Position numbers and translations under genes: made by a program
Assembly: GCA_037954235.1 (NCBI GenBank)
Contig: JBBMOA010000020.1
Location: 7,918,501-7,982,500, forward strand
Length of the DNA: 64,000 nt
Direction of reading: 5' to 3'
Source: Aulostomus chinensis
Taxonomy: Eukaryota > Chordata > Actinopteri > Syngnathiformes > Aulostomidae
In this document: positions 10,975 through 22,588 of the stretch, in pieces
Layout of the letters: every line of letters starts with the position of its first letter
Numbering within the stretch: position 1 is the first letter of the stretch
Notes under the pieces: model-generated
What the model saw: the letters and a program-made list of their open reading frames with translations, nothing else
The model's database searches: none
What the model was told of the DNA's origin: nothing

Positions 10975-12850
10975 CGCAAGATCATCTTTCTGACAGGTGA
11001 TGACTAGTTTTAATGACATAACATCTATTCAAATGAATTAACAGTGCATTCCAAGTTCTTAAAATGCATGGGCAAACATGGACTATGATTGTTATTCCCA
11101 AATTATCTGTCACTTGATAACGCTTCAGAATATGCAACCTACTTGGAAAATCTTAAGGGCAAGCCTTGCATTGTCCCATTTACTGTGTGTCACTGGAATA
11201 CTTCTAGCACCTTTCACCACCTGTAAATGTGGAAACAAAGAAGGGTTAATGTCTAGTAAGGAAAAAATGGTGTTTGATTAAAAAAATAAGTCTTCAAATA
11301 TCAAACATAGAGAATAATAACAAGGGGGAGGTATACACAAGAGTAAGAGGGTGAGCTGTTAAATCTAATAAGGATTTCCGCAATTAACAAGGGGTGAAAT
11401 GGCTAACCAGATGTGGGGCAGGGCACCACTTAATGATTCCAAAAGATTAGATAAATGATAGTTGAGTAAATACATGTAAAAGTGATGGAGTGATGGAGTG
11501 TGCTGTGGTGAACTTTTTTTTTTTTTTTTTTTTTTAATATTATGTCCAATCTGTTCCCACACATGACTGGGGCAAAATATCAAAACCACTTGCAAAACAC
11601 AAAACAGTCCACCCAAGTACACCACACCAGCTAAACTAATTATATTTATCACCTATTTGACAATATAAACAGGTAAAAGGCATTATAATTATGGTAACTA
11701 TAAAAGCAAATACAACGTCCTGTTCTCACCACAAAAACTTGAGTCCACGATCCATCAGCTGACTCCAGGAGATATGGGCATTAGTTTGTCTGTCAATCTG
11801 GAGCAAAACAGAGAAAAAGACATCGCAAAACTGTATTTCAATATACAAACATGTTGATGATGAATACTCACTAGCCAATTTATTTGGGTACACTGCATCA
11901 ACTAAAATATTAAATAATGTGATTATTGGCTTCTTGGATGAGAACAGAAAATATCTTCTCATTACTGAAGCATAAGGTAGACTAACCACGTTCCATGTTC
12001 AAACACTGGGCTGACTATATAAGAGTTTCCATGATTTATGATTATGTCAGTGAGTAAAGTGGAATTAACTAACAGGCTAACAACTAATTCACGGCTACCG
12101 CTCAAAAAAAAACCTCAAACATGGTGATAAAACAGCACAAGCAAATAAACTCACGGCACTTATTTAATGTTAACGTTACATGGTGACTCTCTAGACATTA
12201 AACTACATTTATTCAATCAAAAAAACCAGACTTACCGAAATAGTGGTGTGCCGTACCAATAGTGTGAGCCCTTGGATGTGAGAGAAATGATTGCCTTCTT
12301 CTACCAACAATGCAAAGCGCGCAAGACAAGATCATGTGGGGTATCATAATAATTAACATTGCTACATTGCTGACTCGCTTCACCCCAACATGATCCGAAC
12401 AAATTCATGTACCCTCAATACACATCAAGTAGTTTCTACACAATATAGTTACACAAAACTTTAAAACTGTGTTACTTACACTACATTATCCTAATAGAGG
12501 GCCAGTAATTATAATGTTGGTTTGAAGAATAATGCTTTTGTTTTCTGCTTTGACTGGATAAACAACAATGTACATAAATTAAGACCAATAGGAAGCATAT
12601 GACCCTAAATTTAGTAAATTATGGAAATTGAAGGCACCTTTGAACACTATACATTCCCTCAACATCACTCAAGTAAATTGCAATAAAAACACAGATTACC
12701 ATATCTAACTTTTTGTATGTCCTCAGTCTGCCATAAGATAAGATCTGATAAATAAAACACCCCTGGGCTTGGTTTGGCTACGATGTGCAAGACTCTCAGG
12801 TGGATTCCTTGGCATTCACGACAAGCCTTCTTGGGTGTACAGGCTTCAGG
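10975..12850. other. AT-rich non-coding stretch
   Basis: A T-run sits at about 11513-11535. There are no recognisable exons or repeat families in these 1.9 kb. Confidence 0.45.
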
Positions 12851-13169
12851 GGCTTCATGTATCAATGAGGTTTACACAAGAAAAACTTGTGTACACCAGG
12901 ATCGGCGCTCACGTTCAGATGTATCAACGCAAAATGTTCGTCGATTCTTGCGCCGTTTCATGCCAACTCCGTAGGTGCTGTAGAAGTAGGTGGAAAGCCG
13001 ATTCTTGTGTTAACTGCACTTTGGTCTGTTGGCGACACCCTGTGGTGGTGTTTGGTAACTGACATTAATTGGTAACCGCACATTCATCAAGCACAAAAAA
13101 GCCCTCCAGCGGGAGATGGCGGACCATCAGTCGACCCTCAACCGGGCCATGCCCTGGGTGGTGGACCTG

Positions 13170-13425
13170 ATCATTGAATGATATTATAAGAAATATTAAA
13201 GCGAAAATTGCAGCAAGAGCCGGATTCTCCAATGTATTCAGAGCCACTGACAGTACTCATGTTGCCATAAAAGCGCTGTCCCATGAGGAATACGCTTATG
13301 TTCATCGTAAGGGTTTCCACTCCATCAATGTGCAGATCATCGATGCGCAAAGGCTGGAGGGATGGACGCAGCCGGGCAGCCGTCCTCGCACGCCAGAATT
13401 TTATTTCCACAATGTGAAAGGGTAA
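13170..13425 (+). pseudogene. Harbinger transposase (HARBI1-like) fragment
   Basis: The translation gives IKAKIAARAGFSN, then a block around ATDSTHVAIKALSHEEYAYV and RKGFHSINVQ, the first catalytic region of Harbinger DDE nucleases (usually GAIDGTHVAI with the catalytic Asp). A 2-base loss after NVQI shifts the frame (IDAQ instead of the expected ICDAQ), and the rest degenerates. Only about 80 residues of a normally 350-400-residue nuclease remain, so it is dead. Confidence 0.7.
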
Positions 13426-13853
13426 GAAGTGATTACACAATTCATGAAGCCAGATTGATGTATTTTGTCCACGAAACGTTCCAGAACATTTATCAGCCAG
13501 TCGAGCCGCTCATTGTCCCCGTTATTCCCCTAAAAATGTCCTCCTGCGACTACAGGACCGCCTGTGTGAGGATGGGCTGGCCCGAATGCCACTGGTCCTG
13601 GCGGATGACTGAGCCAGCAGGTGTGCTGCACATCGGCGGCATGGCTGACGGATCAAATTCTGTTAAACATAATTGTTTATTTAAATAGCTGATTCTGTGT
13701 ATTTGTTGCCTTCACATCTGTGACAAAGTATGTGGAAATGTTGCATAAGAAATGGAGTTGCCACTTACCCTTCAGGCTCTCGGCGTCAGCGTGGGTGGCA
13801 GCGATAATCCCCCTCACAGAGGTGCTGCCCGTGACTGCCGCCACCCGCTGCTC

Positions 13854-14295
13854 TTGGAACTGTCATTACCATTACTTGTTGCACTTTGTAGTTTGGCCTT
13901 GGTGTCTCGCAGTCTCTCTGTGTTTCCACAGATCCACCAGAGCTCCATCTCTCTGCTCCAACTGCCTCCTGCATCGCCCCCCCCTTTTTAATCCCCTGCT
14001 GTAACACCGGCCTGCGCTCCCCTCCCATGAACCAGTCTGCCATCCAGTCCCCCATCAAACTGGCTTGCTCCCTGCCTCACCTACCAGCAGCTTCCTTCTT
14101 CAACTATTATAAACATTTCCATGTTTTCCACATTTTGCATTGTAAACTGTTTTCTTCTCTGTAACAACATCTGCTGCACGTCTGTCCGTCCTGGGTGAGG
14201 GATCCCTCCTCAGTTGCTCACCTTGAGGTTTCTCAGATTTTTCCCTGCTAAAAGGGATTTCTATGGAGCTTTTCCTCAGTTGATGTGAGGGTCTA
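13854..14295 (+). mobile_element. LINE-2 (subfamily B) 3' UTR, left part of a split copy
   Basis: A plus-oriented 3' UTR of the LINE-2 subfamily whose tail is CCTTG repeats. It stops at GAGGGTCTA, where another LINE-2 begins. The missing downstream part (AGGGCAGAGGATG and onward) is found at 16071-16140, so the two parts were contiguous before the insertion. Confidence 0.85.
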
Positions 14296-16064
14296 GGCAA
14301 GGCAATAAAATATACAATTTTATTTGTATAGCCCGTTTTCAAAAACAGTTTGTCTCAAAGGGCTTCACATGGCATCATAACAACATCCTCTGCCCTCAGA
14401 CCCTCACATCGACTGAGGAAAAACTCCATAGAAAACCCTTTTAACAGGGAAAAATCTGAGAAACCTCAGGGTGAGCAACAGAGGAGGGATCCCTCACCCA
14501 GGACGGACAGACGTGCAGTAGATGTTGTTACAGACAAGAAAAAAGTTTACAATACAAAATGTGGGATACACGGAAATGTTAATAACAGCTGAAGAAGGAA
14601 GCTTCTGGTAGGGGAGGCAGGGAGAGCAAGCCAGCTTGATGGGGGACTGGATGGCAGACTGGTTCATGGAAGGGGAGCGCAGGCCAGTGTAACAGTAGGG
14701 AATAAGAGGGGGGGGGGCGATGCAGGCGGCGGTTGGGGCTCTGGTGGATCTGTGGAAACACAGAGAGACTGCGAGACACCAAGGCCAAACTACAAAGTGC
14801 AACAAGTAATGGTAATGACAGTTCCAAAAATGTGCAGGGAGGAGAGGAGGAGAGAGGGGGAGAGGAGAGGAGGGAAGGGCTCCATGTAACCTGATGTGTC
14901 CCCCAGCAGTCTAAGCCTGTAGCAGCATAGCTATCAATGGTTCAGAGCTACCTGAACCAGTCCTAACTGAAGGCTCTGTCATAGAGGAAGGTCTTACGCC
15001 TGGACTTAAACGTAGTTAAAGTGTCTGCCTCTCTGACCCATGGAGAGAGCTGGTTCCACAGTAGAGGAGCCCGGTAACTAAAGGCTCTACCTCCCAGTCT
15101 GTTTTTATTGATACTGGGAATCACTAAAAGACCTGCATTCTGGGAGCGGAGTGCTCTGGTCGGACAGTAGGGACTAATGAGCTCTTTCAAATAGGATGGA
15201 GCTTTATCATTGAGAGCCTTATAAGTTAGCAGAAGGACTTTGAAGTCGATTCTAGATCCTACAGGAAGCCAGTGGAGAGAAGCTAAAGTGGGAGAGATGT
15301 GTTCTCTCTTCTTAACTCCCATCAAAACCCTCGCTGCAGCGTTCTGGACCAGCTGGAGACTCTTTAGAGAGTATTTAGGACATCCTGACAGGAGAGAGTT
15401 GCAGTAGTCCAGCCGAGAAGTGATAAATGCATGCACCAGTTTTTCAGCATCACTCTGGGAAAGGATATTCCTAATCTTAGCGATACTTCGCAGATAGAAG
15501 AAGGCGGTCCTAGTCACATGCTTTATGTGGGAGCTGAAGGAAAGGTCCTGGTCAAAAATGACTCCAAGGTTCCTTGCAGTTGTACTCGAAGTTAGGTTGA
15601 TGCCATCTAGAGTAGAGATCCGATTCAAGAGCGTGTCCCTGTGGTGTTTAGGTCCAAAAATGATTACCTCAGTTTTATCTGAATTGAGCATTAAGAAGTT
15701 AGAGGACATCCAGGATTTAATGTCTTTCAGGCAGTCTTGCAGATGAGTAAGCTGGCTTGTGTCGTCTGGCTCCATCGACAAGTAAAGTTGTGTGTCATCT
15801 GCATAACAGTGGAAGTTGATCGAGTGCTTCCGGATTATGTCACCTAATGGGAGCATGTAAAGAGTGAAGAGAATCGGTCCTAAAACTGAACCCTGTGGTA
15901 CACCATATGTAACTCTGCTATACTCCGAATGGTCATTATTAACATTAACAAACTGAAACCTGTCAGATAAGTAGGACTTAAACCATTTTAGGGCAGTTCC
16001 TTTCATCCCAATGTCATGGTCTAGTCTCTGTAGCAGGATGCTGTGGTCGATGGTGTCAAATGCA
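14296..16064 (-). mobile_element. LINE-2 (subfamily B), 5'-truncated, with 6-bp duplication
   Basis: The copy runs on the minus strand from a 5' truncation inside the reverse transcriptase to GGCAAGGCAA at 14296. The direct repeat GGTCTA at 14290-14295 and 16065-16070 is the target duplication. The interrupted host is another LINE-2 of the same subfamily in the opposite direction. Confidence 0.9.
14963..16064 (-). CDS. LINE-2 reverse transcriptase, C-terminal two thirds, open
   Basis: About 367 codons are open from the truncation point to the natural stop. The order of motifs is: AFDTIDH (motif A with the first catalytic Asp), GVPQGSVLGPILF (motif B), CYADDTQLYLS (motif C), LNSDKTEVIIFGP (thumb-side block), then the LINE-2 C-terminal region with HVTRTAFFYLRSIAKIRNIL and LHWLPVGSRIDFK. 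The endonuclease and palm N-terminus are missing, so it cannot support retrotransposition. The open frame extends upstream only by reading into the antisense 3' UTR of the host LINE; those first about 17 residues are not part of the gene. The lack of stops suggests a fairly recent insertion. Confidence 0.85.
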
Positions 16065-16140
16065 GGTCTAAGGGCAGAGGATGTTGTTGTGATGCCATGT
16101 GAAGCCCTTTGAGACAAACTGTTTGTGAAAACGGGCTATA
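16065..16140 (+). mobile_element. LINE-2 (subfamily B) 3' terminus, right part of split copy
   Basis: GGTCTA followed by AGGGCAGAGGATG and GGGCTTCACATGG-type 3' UTR (here reading AAGCCCTTTGAGAC) up to AAAACGGGCTATA. It continues the copy that stops at 14295. It lacks the usual CCTTG tail before Harbinger sequence resumes. Confidence 0.8.
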
Positions 16141-16289
16141 TTTTTGTGCGTACGCAACTTTCGCAGTTCTTGCGACCGCAATTTTTTAGTATGAGATCCA
16201 CACAAGTATTGATACATGAGTATACATGTTTCCATACATTGGTACATACTTGTACACCTCCAACATAACAACAACAATTCTTTCTGCAG

Positions 16290-17225
16290 TCCACATCTCT
16301 ATCTGTTCAGGAGTATGTGTGATGCTGATTGGGCACTGGGAAAAGTAATGATCGGTGCCTTTGCAGCCTTCTTAGGCTTGAGATTGGAAGGAACTGATGG
16401 TGTTCGTGGAACAGACTCTGCTGCTGGAGTATCTCTTTTATGATAGATCATCATGGGTGGATGGTTCCTTGGCGTCTGCACAGGTTTATCTCCCTTTATG
16501 CCAGAGGACTTCTCCGGTTGGTTCCGTTGAGCCATTTTGGAAGATAACTTTTGCACTTCAGCTGTCACCTTAAGCCAATCTGTAAAACCCTTCAGGTTGT
16601 AGGGGTTAAGACTGCACATCTGCATTGACCATGTAATTGGAGATGTTCAATAAAACTGTCTCTCAAATACTTGGGAAGTTTTCTCAAGAGTCTACCCAAG
16701 TTACTGGTGGACATAAGCTACAGTTCATTTGTGCCTTCCAGCAAAGTAAGCATCCCTATTTGCAGGTCTACTCAGAGCGCAAAGCTCTGGAACACATTGG
16801 AGTCTCCTGCCCTGATGTCAGGGGTAATTCAGGATCGATGCTATTTCCGCTTGCGCTAGGTGATGCGGTTGTCCATACTGTCGTTGCAAGGCATGCATAG
16901 CTGCTGTGTATTGGTGAAGGTTGTGGCGACAAGCAAATGGCTGGGGAATAGTTTGACTTGGAATGGCTGACTGGAAGGCTAGGGAGTTATGGTACAGATA
17001 TTCTAGCTGGTAGGTTGAGAATCAGCTGTACCTGAGGAATGGATGAAAGGGAGCTGAGCTGTGGTCATCTGTGAGGTTCGATATAGGGGTGGCAAATACC
17101 CACTGACCCACTGTTGAGGGGGTTTAATACGCTGGCATATACTGACCAGATAATCGTGTAGGTGAAATGGGAGGTGCCTACTCCGTCTCTCACATGATGA
17201 ACATGTCATAGCTAGATTTGAGGAA
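16290..17225 (-). pseudogene. Retroelement gag-like relic
   Basis: Minus-strand blocks in three frames read in order: CERRSRHLPFHLHDY (a basic start like RRSRRPPAYLQDY-type gag N-termini), NLGRLLRKLPKYLRDSFIEHL, then LNPYNLKGFTDWLKVTAEVQ and LSSKMAQRNQPEKS, followed by a basic, proline-rich tail. This order is like gag of fish LTR retrotransposons, possibly BEL/Pao. There is no protease, reverse transcriptase or LTR nearby. The family assignment is tentative. Confidence 0.4.
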
Positions 17226-17229
17226 GCGA

Positions 17230-17865
17230 TTCCATTGGTGCTAAATTCAGTGCCATGTCCCATTTTAACTGAGGACGCTGATGTCAAACTTAGTCCCTCC
17301 CTAATTGATCATTTTATCTTTAGTGCATCAGGCACCTTAAGAACAACTTTGGACTCAGTTGCCCCACTAAAAAAGAAATCAATAAATCCAAGGAAAAAAG
17401 CACTTTGGTACAATTCTAAAACCAGACAGCTTAAACAAAAAACCAAGAAACTACAGAGAGAATATGACACTCCTCCAAACTGGAAGAGTCACATGTAGTC
17501 TGGCAAGAAAGCCTTAAAAGCTATAAGAAGCTAAAGCCCTACATATAGCTAGAGCAGTCTACTACTCAGCACTAATCAAGGAGCAGAAGAACAACCCCTG
17601 GTTCCTCTTCAGTACTGTAGCCAGACTGACAGAGTGCCACAGCTCTATTGAACCAAGTATTCCGGTTTCCCTGGGTAGCAAAGATTTCATGGACTTCTTC
17701 AATGACAAAATTCTCTTTATTAGAGAGAAATTATTCTCCAGCCATCTGCTGAGAACACAGCAAATATAACCTCAGAAACCTTCGAGGCAGATGAAGGACA
17801 AGACATACAATTTGATAGTTTTTCTCCCATTAGCTTTCAACTTCATAAATTTCATTGCCTTTAGC
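17230..17865 (+). mobile_element. LINE-2 (subfamily A) ORF2 relic, upstream part
   Basis: Plus-strand translation gives the linker between endonuclease and reverse transcriptase of LINE-2: LRTTLDSVAPLKKK, then KALWYNSKTRQLKQKTKKLQ, then frames reading LFSTV-like and FFNDKI blocks, and DSFSPISF near 17815. There are multiple stops. It is followed abruptly at about 17868 by a different LINE, and LINE-2 sequence resumes at about 20628. Confidence 0.6.
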
Positions 17866-17870
17866 CTGCA

Positions 17871-19062
17871 ATGATGTTTTCTCCAGCAAGACACTACTCA
17901 GCCCGTGATCTGTTCATCTTACAGCTCTGTCCCTGTCTTGTTACTGGTTTTACTAATGCTGTTACTACTGCTTGCGCTGTCCCTTTGGCTATCCCTGATT
18001 CCACTTCTCCTTTTAGGATCTCAGAAAGAGCTGAGGCTGCTTGTGCTCCATTGTCTACTTACACTATTCCAGTTTTGGATACAAAACAGTCTGCTAGACA
18101 CTGTAAACAGATCATGCACAGAAATTCTACCAATTTAATCAAGATTAAACTATTAGATAACCAGCGATCTGAGTCACAACAAGTGTTCACACCTTCACTC
18201 CTTACATCTCAGGCAGATTTTGTTTTGCAAAAAGGATTGGGTTTTATTCATATTAATGTGCGTAGTCTGATTTCTAAAATGGATTATATGGATATCTTGT
18301 CCTTACAAACAAAGGCTGATGTTTTTGTATTCTCCGAAACGTGGTTATCAGATCAAGTGAGTGATAATGACATTGCCATTGACGGATATAATGTTTTTAG
18401 GTCTGATAGATGTAAGCCCACGCGTGGTGGAGGTGTAGCCATTTTTATTAAGAAAAAAATCTCTGTAACTGTTGTTAGCTTGTGTCTATCCCCAAATGTT
18501 TTGAATATTTGGCCTTAAGTGTCTCCTTGGGTAACAGTGCTAACTGTGGAAAACTGCTTATTTTGGGCATTCATCATCCTCCCTCTGCACCGGCTACTGC
18601 AATTACTGATTTTGCCCGTCTGCTTTCATCTCATCTTCCTTCAAAAATAATTTTACTCAGTGACCTGAATCTTGACTGGCTTAGTAATACATCTGATGGT
18701 CTAAAAGATTTGTGTATTGACCTAAACCTTACTCAACTAATCTCTGCTCCAACAAGACCTAGTCCAGCTAACCCTGAGAAATCCACCTTATTGGATCTTA
18801 TTTTAACTAACAGGCCACATAATTTTAAATCCTCTGGGGTTTTCCCACTTGATTTTAGTGACCACTGTCCAATTGCATGCATCAGGAATGTTAAACAGGA
18901 AAAATCAAAACCTTGTTTTATTAATAAGAGATCTTTTTTAAACAGTTTGAGGAACATGATTTCTTATATGGTTTGTCTCTAAGTGACATTTTCTCCATAA
19001 CTGCTATTCCTGATCCTAATGTGGCCTTAAACTATTTTGTCAAAATTTTTAATTCTATTTCT
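17871..19062 (+). pseudogene. LINE AP-endonuclease domain, frameshifted
   Basis: The first frame (to 18518) contains GFIHINVRSLISKMDY (catalytic Asn region), VFVFSETWLSD (Glu) and GGGVAIFIKK. A frame change near 18482-18518 leads to LLSDLNLDWLS (Asp/Asn) and PLDFSDHCPIAC (the SDH motif). All main APE motifs are therefore recognisable, but no single frame encodes them. The N-terminal 100 residues are not recognised. Confidence 0.65.
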
Positions 19063-19077
19063 GATAATCATGCACCC

Positions 19078-19407
19078 GTTCCGGGTTCGAGTCCCGGCTC
19101 GGGCACGGGATCTTTCTGTGTGGAGTTTGCATGTTCTCCCCGTGTCTGCGTGGGTTCTCTCCGGGTACTCCGGCTTCCTCCCACAGTCCAAAAACATGCA
19201 ATTGGGGACTAGGCTGATTGAATACTCTAAATTGACCGTAGGTATGAATGTGAGTGTGAATGATTGTTCGTCTCTCTATGTTGGCCCTGCGATGGACTGG
19301 CGACCTGTCCAGGGTGTACCCCGCCTCTCGCCCGTTGACGCTGGGATAGGCTCCAGCCCCCCCGCGACCCTTAATGTGTAGAAATAAGCGGAAGATGACG
19401 ATGGATG
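19078..19407 (+). mobile_element. tRNA-headed SINE, 5' truncated, 15-bp duplication
   Basis: It starts at GTTCCGGGTTCGAGTCCC (the B-box region, head missing) and ends in ATGGATG. The 15-bp direct repeat GATAATCATGCACCC at 19063-19077 and 19408-19422 is the target duplication within the LINE. Confidence 0.9.
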
Positions 19408-19422
19408 GATAATCATGCACCC

Positions 19423-20627
19423 TTTAAGAAACTGAGGGTAAAGGACAGAAGCAACTTAATGACATGTTAAGTACCTGTCAGTCTGGTTTTAGACCTGGGC
19501 ATAGTACTGTGTCAGCAACTTCTAAGGTTGTGAATGATCTTGCTCATGCTCTGGATAATAAGCTTGATTGTGTTGCCCTTTTTATAGACCTCTCTAAGGC
19601 CTTTGATACAGTTGATCATGCTATACTCTTAGAGTGTCTCTATAGCATTGGATTTGATAACAAATCTTGTAAATGGATTGAGAACTATGGTACATGGCAG
19701 AACTCAAGCTGTGGTGGCTGATGGTTACCAATCAGATTTTTTTAATATCTGTAAAGGGGTGCCACAGGGCACAGTCTTAGGACCATTGCTTTTCTCCATA
19801 TATATTAATGATTTTAATGCTGGTATTAAGAATAGCTTAATTCATCTGTACGCTGATGACTCAGTCATACACTCATTTGCTCCTTCAATTGATCTAGCCC
19901 TGCAGAACTTACAGTCTGATATTTACACTGTCAAAACAACTCTTGCTCATCTTAAATTGGTTTTAAACCCAGGAAAATCTAAGTACGTGATTTTAACAAA
20001 AAAAACATTTGACTGAGCTATCTGATGATTTTATAACTACTTTTACTACTGCTGATGGGACCCCCTTGGAAAGAGTTTCCTGTTATAAGTATCTGGGCAT
20101 TTGGATTGATGATAAGTTATCTTTTAAATCCCATGTTGCAGAACTTTAAAAGAAACTGAAGCCTCTATTGGCATTCTTTTATCGTAATAAATCTTGCCTG
20201 CCTCAGTATTGTGGGAAGCAGATAGTGTTAACTACATTTTTAGCAGTTTTAGATTATGGAGCTGTCATTTATATGCACGCCTCTCCCTCGACACTAAAAC
20301 CACTTGACACAGTATATCATTCTGCTATTAGATTTGTTACTGGTGATGGGTTTATGACCCATCACTGCCAACTTTACCAAAGTGTAGGCTGGACCTCTCT
20401 AACTCTGAGAAGAGAGCAACACTGCTTTCTGTTTATTTATAGGGCTCTGCTTAATCAGCTACCTGTTTATTTAACAAATTTACTGGCTTTCAGGTTATAC
20501 AATTACTCCATTAGCACTCATACTCCCCTGGCTCTTAATGTACCAAAAGTTAGGACTGAGGTAGGGAAATCTGCCTTTGAGTATTTTTCTCCGTTTAAAT
20601 GGAACAATCTTCTGTCACAGCTTCAGT
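19423..20627 (+). pseudogene. LINE reverse transcriptase with C-terminal region, frameshifted
   Basis: After the SINE the host LINE continues: STCQSGFRPGHSTVSATSKV, LFIDLSKAFDTVDHAIL (motif A), GVPQGTVLGPLLFSIYIND (motif B), HLYADDSVIHSF (motif C), NPGKSKYVILTKK, and then, in another frame, a C-terminal domain with LDYGAVIYMHAS and FVTGDGFMTHHC. Frame breaks occur near 19700 and 20010, and an in-frame stop occurs near 20150. About 50 residues between the KLRVKDRSN block and the QSGFRP block are missing. It is inactive. Confidence 0.65.
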
Positions 20628-22588
20628 TGACTGAAGTCACAGTTATTAGACCCCTTCTCAAAAAAGAAACCCTGGATCCAGAAGTTTTGGCCAACTACAG
20701 ACCAATATCAAATCCTCCTTTTCTCTCCAAAATCCTGGAGAAAGCAGTTGCTAAACAACTCTGTGACTTTCTCCACAGCAACAGCTTATTGGAGGATTTC
20801 CAGTCAGGTTTCAGGAATCATCATAGCACAGAAACAGCTCTAGTCAGAGTTACCAATGACCTCCTACAGTAGTAGCATCAGATGAGGGACTCGTCTCTGT
20901 GCTGGTTCTATTAGATCTTAGTGCAGCTTTTGATACTGTTGACCACCATATCCTTCTACAGAGAATAGAACATGTCATTGGCATTAAAGGAACTGCACTG
21001 AATTGGTTTAGGTCATATTTACTGGGTCGATCTCAGTTCACCCTAACTAATGATAATACCTCTGAAACCACTGCAGTGAGTTCTGGTGTTCCATAAGGCT
21101 CTGTGCTTGGACCAGTCCTCTCCACCCTACACCTGCTTCCTCTAGGTCACATTATTAGGAAACACTCAATTAATTTTCACAGCTATGCAGACGACGCGCA
21201 GCTGTACTTATCAATGTATCCACATGAAACAAATCAGCTGACTAAACTGGAGGCCTGTCTGAAGGAGATACAAAATTGGATGACCCATAATTTCCTTTGA
21301 TTAAACTCTGATAAAACGTAAGTTATTGTGCTGGGCCCAAAACATCTTAGAGACACCCATCTAATGAGATAGGTACCCTGCATGGCATTACCTTGGCCCC
21401 CAGTAAGGAACCTAGGAGTTCTCTTCGATCAGGATCTGTCCTTTAACTCCCACATTAAGTAAATTTCCAGGACTGCTTTCTTTCATGTAAATAACATTGC
21501 TAAGATCAGACACCTCCTGTCTCAAAAACATGCAGAAAAACTAGTCCATGCTTTTGTCACTTCCAGGCTGGATTACTGCAGTTCCCTTCTATCAGGCTGC
21601 ACCAGTAGGTCCCTAAAGACTCTCCAGCTGGTCCAAAATGCTGCTGCCCGCGTGTTGACGAGAACTAGTAGAAAGGACCACGTCTCTACTGGCTTCTCTG
21701 CATTGGCTCCCTGTCAAATTTAAAATAGAATTAAAATTCTCCTTCTAACATACTAGAATAGCTAGAATCCTTTGCTCCCAGGATGCAGGATTACGTATGG
21801 TTCCTAGAGTTTCTAAAAGTAGAATGGAAGCCAGAGCCTTCAGCTATCAGGCTCCCCTCCTGTGGAACTGTCTCCCAGTTTTGGTCCGGGATGCAGACAC
21901 CCTCTCTACCTTTAAGAGCAGGCTTAAGACCTTCCTTTTTGAACAGGCTTATAGTTATGGCTGCTTAAGCTGGCCTTCAGATATGCCGCTATAGGTTTAG
22001 ACTGCTGGGGGATCTCCCATGGTGCACTGGGCTTCTCTCTCCTCCTCTCTTTCCACTCTGTCCTCCTGTATGTGCCTTTAATAAATCATACTCAAATGTG
22101 TTACTAACGTCTTCTCCGCAGGCTTCGGGCTCCCCGCATCCCAAATCCCGGGTGCTGCTGGAGGAGGCTACAGACTTGAAGAGGCTCAAGCTGCCACCCG
22201 TAGCATCACCTGCTCACTTCCCCATCTGTCCATCAGTCTCTTCCTTTTCTCTCGCTCTGTTTATCTCTGTCCCTCTCTTTCCATCTGTATATCTGTCTTC
22301 CTCCATTATCTGTCTTTGTCTCTGTCCTGCTCTCCTGCTCTCTTTCCCCCCAACCGGTCAAAGCAGAGGGCCGTCCCCATTGAGCCTGGATCTGCTCGAT
22401 GTTCCTACCTGTTAAAAGGAAGGTTTTTGTCGCTCCTGTTGCCTGATGTGCTTGCTCATGAAGAATTGTTGTGTGTAAATTCATTGAAGGAGTGTGGTAC
22501 TAGACCTGCTCTACTTGTCAAGTGTCATGAGATAACTTTTGTTGTGATTTGGCGCTATATAAATAAAACTGACTTGACTTGACTTGAC
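20628..22588 (+). mobile_element. LINE-2 (subfamily A), reverse transcriptase to 3' end
   Basis: The translation gives VTVIRPLLKKETLDPEVLA, NYRPISNPPFLSKILEKAV, FQSGFRNHHSTETALVRV, LLDLSAAFDTVDHHILLQR (motif A), SSGVP then a stop at 21094 (motif B broken), and YADDAQLYLSM (motif C), with stops at 20869 and 21298 and later frameshifts. The 3' UTR (22080-22560) ends with ATAAATAAAACTGA and CTTGA pentamer repeats to 22588. This is the most complete LINE-2 A copy and serves as the reference for the 3' ends at 4.3, 10.7 and 33.3 kb. Confidence 0.85.

Larger units (their letters stand above)
12856..16218. mobile_element. Harbinger transposon relic containing nested LINE-2s
   Basis: Similar inverted ends, CATGTATCAAT at 12856 and ATTGATACATG ending at 16218, bracket GC-richer Harbinger sequence with GTGCGTACGCA-type words near the right end. 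It carries a transposase fragment on + and, near 13760-13850, a minus-strand block (EQRVAAVTGSTSVRG) resembling the partner Myb-type protein. LINE-2 DNA occupies about 13854-16140. Exact ends and the 3-bp duplication are uncertain. Confidence 0.55.
17868..20627 (+). mobile_element. Second non-LTR retrotransposon (jockey/L2/Rex-like), with endonuclease and reverse transcriptase
   Basis: A LINE distinct from the flanking LINE-2, carrying an AP-like endonuclease and reverse transcriptase in several frames. It has no recognisable A-rich or tandem tail, and ends with KWNNLLSQLQL just before the LINE-2 block VTVIRPLLKK. A SINE interrupts it at 19078-19407. The clade is unsure: the motifs fit the jockey superfamily. 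Confidence 0.65.

Noticed and set aside
16065..16117. Start codon and first 17 residues of the long minus-strand frame ending at 14963
   Set aside because: They are the antisense of the host LINE-2 3' UTR. The real reverse-transcriptase sequence starts at the truncation point 16064.
19055..19420. Minus-strand frame of 121 codons, and similar frames at 33.5-33.9, 48.9-49.3 and 53.0-53.7 kb
   Set aside because: All read through copies of the same SINE; they are not genes.
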